A DNA stretch of 64,000 nucleotides, from positions 11,718,001-11,782,000 of the forward strand of contig NC_003279.8 in NCBI RefSeq assembly GCF_000002985.6, in the 5' to 3' direction. The notes beneath the pieces are model-generated. The model saw only the letters and a list, made by a program, of their open reading frames with translations, did not search any database and had not been told where the DNA came from. How positions within the stretch are numbered: the stretch's first letter is position 1; every line of letters starts with the position of its first letter. Source of the DNA: Caenorhabditis elegans (taxonomy: Eukaryota; Nematoda; Chromadorea; Rhabditida; Rhabditidae). Positions 60,801-64,000 of the stretch are shown piece after piece. Made by a program: the position numbers and the translations under genes.

Positions 60801-62633
60801 CAGTTTTAAGCAAATTTTCAATAATTTAGGCCTACTTTTGCTAATTTTCATCAATCCCAATTATTCAATCTATTTTAAGCTCAATTTCAGCGTTTTTTGC
60901 CTATTTCTGGGGCGACTATTGCTCTATTGATCCCCAAAAGCCGGTCTAGGGCTCGATCAAGCTCCCCAGTTTTTTCCACTTTTTCCTAGCCTGCCCTATT
61001 CGGTTTTCAAGTGGCGATCGGTCCGTAATAATCCCCATGTAAATCCAATTTTCCGCCGCGCAGTCGCCAAAAAGGTGCGCCTTCTTTGATAACCTGGTGA
61101 GGTCTCAGTCTCCGTATACAGAAATCTGTCCATTTTCTCTAAAACCTCTCTCAGACACTCTCTCTCTCTCTCTTTCCTTCTTTCAATGATGATCAACATA
61201 AATAAATTGCAGGGGCAGAAAGAGAGAAATGTCTGCGTCTCCGGGTAGATGCTACACTATTTCGTCAAGTCAATCACTAATCACTTCTATCATTCATGTT
61301 TATTATATCAGTCAATCTATTCTCCACCATTTTCTCCAAAAAAAAAAGAAACGGGGGTCGCTTGTTACACTATTAAAAGCTTCGCATTCTTTCGTTTCTA
61401 ATTCAGAATTATACGATTCTGGTTTTTATGTCTTGTCTCCCCATTTGCTGATAATTTAGTTGATGAGTAGTTGTGATAAGGTTGCCAACGGAAACTGGTT
61501 CGAAAAGTGGCAAAACCTATGAAAAATCGCTCTAAAACCAACAAAAAAGTACCTTATTCCAATCGATAGCACTGCTTCTGTATCGATGGAGAATTGCATT
61601 AAAGGCGAGTCCATCACGCCATGAGCTCGAAAAGTTGTTCACATTAACACGTGGATAACCAGCAGTCACCTGGAAAATGGGAAATATAAACTTTCTAATT
61701 TCTACAGAATATTCAAGGCGGCACTTATTTTAGGAAACTCTACAAAATGGTCTATTGCACCATGTCGTTTCAACATTTTTCATTAAAAATTGGTGTCAAA
61801 ATGAAAAAATCACTAGATTAATCTGAAAATAACTCATAGTTTAGCTGAAAATTTTGAGACAGTGCTCTGAAATAGCCGGAAAATTGATACAACTATAGAT
61901 ATTTGTTCTTCATTAATTGCCAACTTTCAGAGCATTTTTGAGCATTTTTTGAATTTTTTTTCGTCAGATTGAATGCTATTTTCAGATAAAACAAGTGATT
62001 TTCTTTAATTCAATACCAATTTTTCGTAATAAATGTTGAAAAAAACATGGTGCAATACGACATTTTCAAGGGCTTCAAGGGTGGGTGGCACCTATTTTAG
62101 GCAATTCTACAAAATGGTCTGTTGCACCATGTTTTTTCAACTTTTTTAAATTAAAAATTAATGTCAATATATAAAAAATTATTTAATTTATCTGAAAATG
62201 ACATTTATTTTAGCTAAAAACATCTGAGAAAGATCTCTGAAATGTCCGCCAAGTTGCTACAATTATAGAGACTTGTCATTTTATAATTGGCAACATTCAG
62301 GCCATTTTCAAGCATTTTCTCTGATATTTCAGCCAAAATAAATGTTATTTTCAAAAAAACTAGACGATTTTCAATATTTTAACACTAACTTTTGATGGAA
62401 AATGTTGGAAAAAACATGGTGCAATAGACCATTTTGTAGAATAGAATCAAAAAAAATAAGTGCATCACACAAATTCCAATGGCCCTTAATATATATCTAC
62501 AGAAAACATTTTTCAAAGTCTGTCTGGAATTCGGTAGCTCCAAGAGCTCCTATGTGTAAAATTCTCTTACCCGTCTGGCCCATTGGAGCAATGCGTCGCG
62601 CGCCGATGTCGCATCGCTTCCGTGTAGGGAGAC
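29762..62633 (-). CDS. vab-10: Spectraplakin (plectin/MACF family), partial: 5' end lies beyond the window
   Basis: Twenty-six exons were placed by hand, and every junction is in phase. The encoded order is CH2 of the actin-binding domain, plakin domain with SH3, then two alternative C-terminal halves. The A form uses charged exon 53333..52992 and terminal exon 52713..46837 (plakin repeats; stop at 46837), about 3,254 residues in the window. The B form splices from 55418 to 44249 and runs through the spectrin rod, EF-hands, GAS2 domain and tail to the stop at 29762, about 4,762 residues in the window. Known biology of this locus in C. elegans: the A form acts in epidermal hemidesmosome-like fibrous organelles, and the B form links actin and microtubules. 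CH1 and the start codon are missing because the gene continues off the right edge. Gene identity rests on domain order and the single-gene A/B architecture. Confidence 0.93.
31275..44249 (-). CDS. vab-10: vab-10 B-form spectrin-repeat rod
   Basis: Nine exons (44249..44100, 44007..43820, 42594..41733, 41683..40224, 40168..39126, 39066..38603, 37150..33993, 33933..33032, 32975..31275) encode about 3,300 residues of heptad-rich helical sequence. The W-containing helix motifs are typical of spectrin repeats (for example [38 protein letters not shown]). The very large 3.16-kb exon holds many repeats with no intron. Antisense ORFs across these exons are shadows of strong codon bias. The rod spaces the actin-binding end from the microtubule-binding end (family knowledge). 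Confidence 0.92.
37151..38602. other. vab-10 intron with repeats
   Basis: Contains the repeat fragment at 37205-37310, a GA/G-rich tract (GAGGGGGGGGGGGG near 37420) and a CGGCAAAT-type degenerate repeat (37825-38110). No exon with spectrin character was seen in any frame. Confidence 0.5.
37825..38110. repeat. Degenerate CGGCAAATTGCCG repeat in vab-10 intron
   Basis: Recurrent TTTTCGGCAAAT, CCGGCAAATTGC and TTGCCGATTTTCC motifs resemble a more AT-rich version of the minisatellite at 162-715. Confidence 0.6.
42595..43819. other. vab-10 intron
   Basis: AT-rich, with degenerate repeats of GAAAAATTCACATTTTCAG type and one palindromic element (43645-43793). No exon seen. Confidence 0.5.
43645..43793. 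mobile_element. CACGTGGTGTCA-type palindromic element (copy 3)
   Basis: Starts CACGTGGTGTCAGAGTGTTTC and ends GCGCCTTTACACCACGT. The inner GGTTTGATCTACGTAGATC and CCCGCATTTTTTGTAGATC arms are visible. The central part is shortened relative to copy 1. It lies about 25 bp from a vab-10 splice donor. Confidence 0.75.
45135..45380. repeat. ~120-bp tandem duplication containing TACTGTAG runs
   Basis: Two units (about 45135-45250 and 45258-45378) share GGTTAGTGGTGG(A/G)ATATGGT, GGGGTACTGTAG, GGAGTACTGTAGGATTACTG and TTGACTTTTCGTC-like endings. They directly adjoin the heat-shock-element array, so the two may belong to one mobile element. Confidence 0.75.
45401..45543. promoter_or_regulatory. Array of about 27 contiguous heat-shock-element pentamers
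   Basis: From 45411 the sequence runs in perfect 10-bp register as blocks of TTCnnGAAnn: TTCCGGAATG, CTCCAGAACC, TTCTGGAAAA, TTCGAGAAAA, GTCTGTAATG, TTCCAGAACT, TTCTAGAAAA, ATCGGGAAAA, TTCTCGAATG, TTCCAGAATT, TTCTAGAAAA, TTCGAGAAAA, GTCTGGAATG, TTC. Alternating nTTCn/nGAAn pentamers are the HSF-1 binding consensus, where three units already make a site. An 80-bp higher-order period is also visible. In C. elegans such arrays are known to be spread by Helitron elements. It lies in the vab-10 B-form intron, about 1.3 kb below the A-form stop. Confidence 0.8.
46007..46163. mobile_element. CACGTGGTGTCA-type palindromic element (copy 4)
   Basis: Left CACGCGGTGTCAGGCTGTC and right CACACCGGCACCACGTG, inner arms GGCTTGATCTACGTAGATC and CCCGCATTTTTTGTAGATC, central GTGCTGACGTCACATTTTT. 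Between the heat-shock array and the A-form 3' end. Confidence 0.75.
46837..52713 (-). CDS. vab-10: vab-10 A-form terminal exon: plakin-repeat array
   Basis: A single 5,877-nt open exon (1,958 codons plus stop) of plakin (plectin) repeats. Units of about 38 residues carry the pattern hhxLxEAhxxGLID followed by a short basic or Asp-rich turn, for example [39 protein letters not shown] and [15 protein letters not shown], repeated several dozen times. It starts [19 protein letters not shown] after a TTTTCAG acceptor and ends [17 protein letters not shown]. In plectin-type proteins such repeats bind intermediate filaments (family knowledge). Its position in the middle of the gene makes it a mutually exclusive 3' end relative to the spectrin-rod half. 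Confidence 0.93.
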   Translation of the reverse strand, partial: KPDFDLKIQKPTMNIEPVVTSAGDEWEIVDPIGDRAKISEVEDEMQTFAEETITNTQFYEMEGNLNKKTGEVLTFIEAIRQGNLTAAGQFFDIPSASVMSLEEAAKYGLVEQDLPTVLNTTWGIHHPETRQPITLSEAIRIGLYDSNIRQFRDIHTGEILSQSDLMSKGIANWETVLKLIKEKIMKLPPTSLANALEKRMVDPQTGVFKGRTTDMELQLWAAIYHGYLSIENPEHVTTIGTSLTDAIENGFINANNAEFNDRNSNDSFKLRDAVSKRTGLINNDVVEIVQMTDDEKKRVPLGAALVRNVIGVKDGKYTNLASRQSMSLKEAHQDGLIGKALTLEEAAQNKLVDSSGYFVDRGILGQRYTLLEAIVAGLIDAEVRHIVDPNENDVISISEAMERGLLLPNGKIVLEKDEKEFTIPEAVHEGLLTKRVRHSIFNIRGIRNTETSQNLSFNEAVEAGVIIPNAERVVDLQTQESFLITDDRAKNLIEVALHELLTTPVGIKNDRGAYELNLVRAVSSGIIDPVKGVFFNKNTKHELSTKEAYEQGFITLRGALKVFGLLNVPPALVTPAKKLDRTRRIGRPGQEGGADGNHVTVTLQDAMRQGLVGNQRYVHGKVDLSLEEALNRGLLDPNSQWIMPDQSKGDGPTIEEKTTETMTETGQQLAPKYFPDKNIEESVTTVKRVRTTETTALGGPGGVSVYRSIAGGKGALEVPSRGYHIYEAERKGLIDLTNGKISAPNVDRVLSFAEGIELGIIDATTIQVSTGGRSVSVKEALEKKIMESDGSVNGRNIEQAVEAKTIVIDAEPLVPYNNQSKNIIQIPSGNGPIISFRQVGQPVVEESTQSWEFDTQQGVFVDNLTGEKLSLERALATGKVAPEDISVRDGLTGREMPLEEAEKWGIIDSKNRYYFDKSQNKRMSYTEAAQQHLMYLTGGVPENASDAVHTTVKVQTRTAVAKKEALSSGLPLSDYSLGKALSLGWYDQSAGTFTHPETQKQLTLKEAIMKGLFDPYDTTIVDKKAGKEISLLEAIREEIVDDNAGTVKDTQTGRVHNFLEAGNLGLVKGKNFGDTLDSSLFSGRLDLGSGSYTRPSGGSSMPIHEAINRNYVDRSSVSVRDPSSGQQYSYQEAVDRRIVDADRGLIHGGGDSTSFSQGLTSGHLVSSGSSRPTSGNQSRLVEQRLQLTPFAPNGGAGRSRDGRHELVDLGGGQQVQVKVVRGEGGVEKGEYTDPKSGMKFTIQMHGDPVVTETKTSVKSTSQVHSVELEPHAEFVGIDRVRDKRNNHVYSLEEARRLGLAKVDKKGKQMTRSYQAFRSNIDNAVNNGVVDSHNQKISLENAIHARIIDIRNLSYHHPTHGSVDLKTAASQGLVDVTLSEVLPKGIIHPGTGERIDIKRGIELRIIDAATGKVRDPRDNKTITWIDILKPVYQAIASEGVFDPTKGHHVPVTTALNDGLINASTGNYRNSITGEDVPLSDTVDRGLIDRSTYETITKPFFTDYRSNRKLNLVEAVRERLIDPKNRTIQLSRQSIVPIAKAVQDGRIPMEIGEKLRKVDKLNFAEALGKGLIDSKQNVFTDPDTGRQMSIAQAIQEGFIDTGSVQGIEGNDESNLFNVLQSSDFDETSGRIYDKKSSLHLTFNDAVRRGVIDGDSLLHLQATGDLLTLRDALHQNKIDSNGKFVEGANRLKISDAVKSGRLTVIASPSEAVQAVTEGVKRRDAEGYKFRISEYDDSQAQRQSVPKFRETVTVSKLTPQYNEPGLSVRMRQSTTSIGDRASKFLEDPSQLAEIQQDFLSSLEAAQFDTDEKVIEHPHTRQRVSVREAAETGLLDVQTGEIVNPDNGRRFSIPRAVHMKLVGGDAAKRIMEQLNMPVEEVAYATQTITSSTHRAPSPVFATASVSQPSGGATTTREFTRTINWHGQPSELRNSQTDPLAAYTTVSSNVTESTEDAPAWARKQ
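52992..53333 (-). CDS. vab-10: vab-10 A-form charged coiled-coil exon
   Basis: A 342-nt phase-0 exon made almost wholly of Glu, Arg, Lys and Ala ([20 protein letters not shown] near the start, [11 protein letters not shown] at the end). It is predicted to form a long single helix or coiled coil. It links the plakin domain to the plakin repeats and is compatible in phase with being skipped (55418 to 52713 or 44249). Codon repetition gives long antisense Ser/Arg ORFs, which are artefacts. Confidence 0.85.
53334..55417. other. vab-10 intron
   Basis: A 2.1-kb AT-rich intron with CA/TG microsatellite (near 53481-53500) and degenerate CAATTTTTCACAATTT-type repeats (53.95-54.40 kb). Because it lies just upstream of the A-specific exons, splicing or internal promoter elements may be present, but nothing specific is recognisable. 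Confidence 0.45.
55418..59698 (-). CDS. vab-10: vab-10 shared plakin domain with SH3
   Basis: Seven exons: 59698..59360, 59170..57642, 57583..57073, 57024..56872, 56791..56706, 56612..56150 and 55513..55418. They encode spectrin-type helical bundles (for example [39 protein letters not shown]) with an SH3 fold inside the large exon ([20 protein letters not shown] to [13 protein letters not shown], about 57932..57775), the hallmark of plakin domains. The last exon ([20 protein letters not shown]) is common to both isoforms and ends in phase 0, allowing either the A or the B continuation. Plakin domains bind junctional membrane proteins (family knowledge). Confidence 0.92.
55580..56125. repeat. 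GC-rich GCCGCCGGC tandem repeat in vab-10 intron
   Basis: Three to four units of roughly 160-180 bp contain GCCGGCGGCGG, GAATTCAGAGCCCTAATTT(C/T)GAGCCC and ATGATTTTGACACAAAAATTC. The GC blocks contrast strongly with the AT-rich intron and are self-complementary. Short ORFs here are not genes. Confidence 0.8.
59952..62633 (-). CDS. vab-10: vab-10 CH2 domain exons (partial actin-binding domain)
   Basis: Exons 62633..62571 ([17 protein letters not shown]), 61669..61553 ([30 protein letters not shown]) and 60140..59952 ([32 protein letters not shown]) form the second calponin-homology domain with its canonical NF..SW.DG..F.A..H and FGV..LLDAEDV motifs. The CH1 half and the alternative starts are expected to the right, outside the window. 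Confidence 0.92.
60141..61552. other. vab-10 intron
   Basis: AT-rich with degenerate TTTTAAGC/TTTTCAGC repeats (60200-60900), a CT run (61150-61175), and a 1-kb stretch without coding features. No exon seen. Confidence 0.45.
61739..62068. mobile_element. Foldback element with CTACAAAATGGTCTATTGCACC termini (unit 1)
   Basis: Starts TCTACAAAATGGTCTATTGC and ends with the approximate reverse complement (GTTGAAAAAAACATGGTGC, AATACGACATTTTCA). The AT-rich interior is non-coding. A diverged second unit follows after about 40 bp. Confidence 0.75.
62106..62440. mobile_element. Foldback element with CTACAAAATGGTCTATTGCACC termini (unit 2)
   Basis: Same family as 61739-62068 in tandem. Left CTACAAAATGGTCTGTTGCA, right ATGGTGCAATAGACCATTTT followed by GTAG. 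The termini are better matched than in unit 1. It ends about 130 bp before the vab-10 CH2 exon. Confidence 0.75.
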
Positions 62634-64000
62634 CTGAAAAATGTACATTTATTGGGGGTTTTTTTTTAGAAAAGATTTCAGTGATAAATATATTAGCAAG
62701 TCGAAATGGGTTTGGTGTGCAGCCTGTTTCACAAGTTATTCTGAAAATAATCAAGGAAAAGCTCGAAAAGAAAAAATCACACAATTCAACTTTCGTTCAT
62801 GAATTTCGATGGAAATTTCAATTTCCAGAGTCAGAATACCAAATTCTAGGTTAATTTTTAATGTATTCCCTGGTAATTTCTCAGTCCCACGACATGATTC
62901 ACCTCCATTTCTTTTCATGTCAAAGCAGCATCAACCTGTGCGCGCGCACATACCCACCACCCGGCTGTGCATACAAAAAACCAATGCGGAGGGCATCTCT
63001 TTTGTGTGTCTCTTTTCAACATTTCCTCTCTTGGAACTTTTTTTGATCGTCAACGACAGCAGTAGACGACGAAGGAAGGTGGTGGAACTAGTCGGGGGGA
63101 AACATGAGATTACATTTTTGTGAACGGAAATTCACCAGATTCCAGCTTCAAAATCTTGATTTTTCAGGTAAAAAAACACATCAAAAATTGTCAAGTGGCC
63201 ATTTTTGGTCAGAAGCTTTTAGGGGGCAGACTGGGAAATTGTGGAAATTTATACAGAAATCCAACCCAGAAGCGAGTCCTGGCTAAAAACTTCCAGGGTA
63301 ATCAGGAATAGTCACGATCACTCAGGATTTTCCTGAAAATTTTTTCCAAGGCTCAGAAGCATTCTTGAGCTTCTCAAGCCCGAGATGATCCAGAAAGCCG
63401 GGAATATCTAAATTTGCAAAGGAAACCCCTAAAATCGCACGTATTCCTTTCTCCTTTTAGGGGGCAGACTGAGTGTGTCTCACGTGGTGTCAGGCTGATT
63501 TGACCTGCAAAAAATGCGGGCATTTTTAGTCCAGAAAAAGTGTGACGTCACCAAAAGCTCTTAACCACGCGAAAACAGTTGAGAAATCTGCGTCTAAATT
63601 CCCGCGATTCTCGTAGATCAAACCGAAATTGGACACTCTGACATCACGAATGTCTGGAAATTTTAGCAGAAGCCCCTATTGGCTCAGGCTCGTATGTCTT
63701 TGCCGAAAACTTTTAGTTCACTCAGGAATCCTCAGGCTTGCGCAGAAAATCGATAAATTTCACAGGAAATCACCCCCAATTTGTGGCTAAAACCTATCTC
63801 GTCTTCTTTGTTCCCCATACAAATTTTGCCAAATTGTTTATCATATTTCTACAGCGATATCAATTTCGTGCCCCCGTCAATTTCTTCATCTTTCTCTTCA
63901 AATTCCATCTTCATCAACGCGCCGAAAACAAAAAAGAGTTGGGTGTGGTTCAGTTTCTTCTTATTGAAAAAAAAACGATGAGAAATTGCGGGGAACTTGG
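62634..64000. other. vab-10 intron running off the window
   Basis: No CH1-type coding sequence was found in any frame. It contains a pyrimidine/CA-rich stretch (62940-62970), one palindromic element (63481-63648), and AT-rich DNA. The remaining 5' exons must lie beyond the right edge. Confidence 0.5.
63481..63648. mobile_element. CACGTGGTGTCA-type palindromic element (copy 5)
   Basis: Begins CACGTGGTGTCAGGCTG, ends GACACTCTGACATCACG, with GACCTGCAAAAAATGCGGGC and CCCGCGATTCTCGTAGATC as inner arms and GTGACGTCACC in the middle. The right tip has diverged most. Confidence 0.7.

Overview
The window is nematode genomic DNA, almost certainly Caenorhabditis elegans. Introns are short with consensus GTAAG donors and TTTTCAG acceptors. 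The genes belong to Caenorhabditis-expanded families (F-box/FTH proteins, DUF316 trypsin-like proteins, 7TM chemoreceptors). The right half carries the single-copy spectraplakin gene vab-10. Small palindromic DNA elements, several of them repeated within the window, lie in introns and between genes.

Left part (about 1-29.4 kb) is a rapidly evolving accessory region. An F-box/FTH gene (+, 911-1790) is followed by two head-to-tail DUF316 genes (-, 1902-4936 and 5431-8262). Each of these reads through as one protein with two DUF316 domains joined by a Thr-rich linker. The first copy has an in-frame stop at the end of its signal peptide. Next comes about 5 kb of repeat-rich DNA, then three damaged DUF316 copies: a relic near 13.2-13.6 kb, a 5'-truncated copy at 14.56-15.48 kb ending in an inverted duplicate of its own exons, and a frameshifted copy at 15.94-17.96 kb. 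After these lie a second F-box/FTH gene (-, 18637-19699), a 7TM chemoreceptor (-, 20726-22762), and two more DUF316 genes in a divergent arrangement (-, 23615-25951 and +, 26172-29414). The DUF316 domains all lack the trypsin catalytic His at the expected position and have no GDSGG motif, so they look like secreted or anchored pseudoproteases. Five of the genes share a TAAACGTGA-type element 70-95 bp upstream of the ATG.

Right part (29.76-62.63 kb, continuing off the right edge) is vab-10 on the minus strand. The exon phases computed here join without any frame conflict into two transcripts. Both contain the CH2 actin-binding half, the plakin domain with SH3, and a shared linker exon. The A form then uses a charged exon (52992-53333) and a 5.9-kb terminal plakin-repeat exon (46837-52713). 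The B form skips these and runs through the spectrin rod (31275-44249), the EF-hand/GAS2 module and a Ser/Arg tail with SxIP-like motifs. An array of about 27 contiguous heat-shock-element pentamers lies in the B-form intron just downstream of the A-form 3' end.

Gene models are hand-spliced from splice consensus, reading frame and family similarity; exon ends may be off by a base or two.
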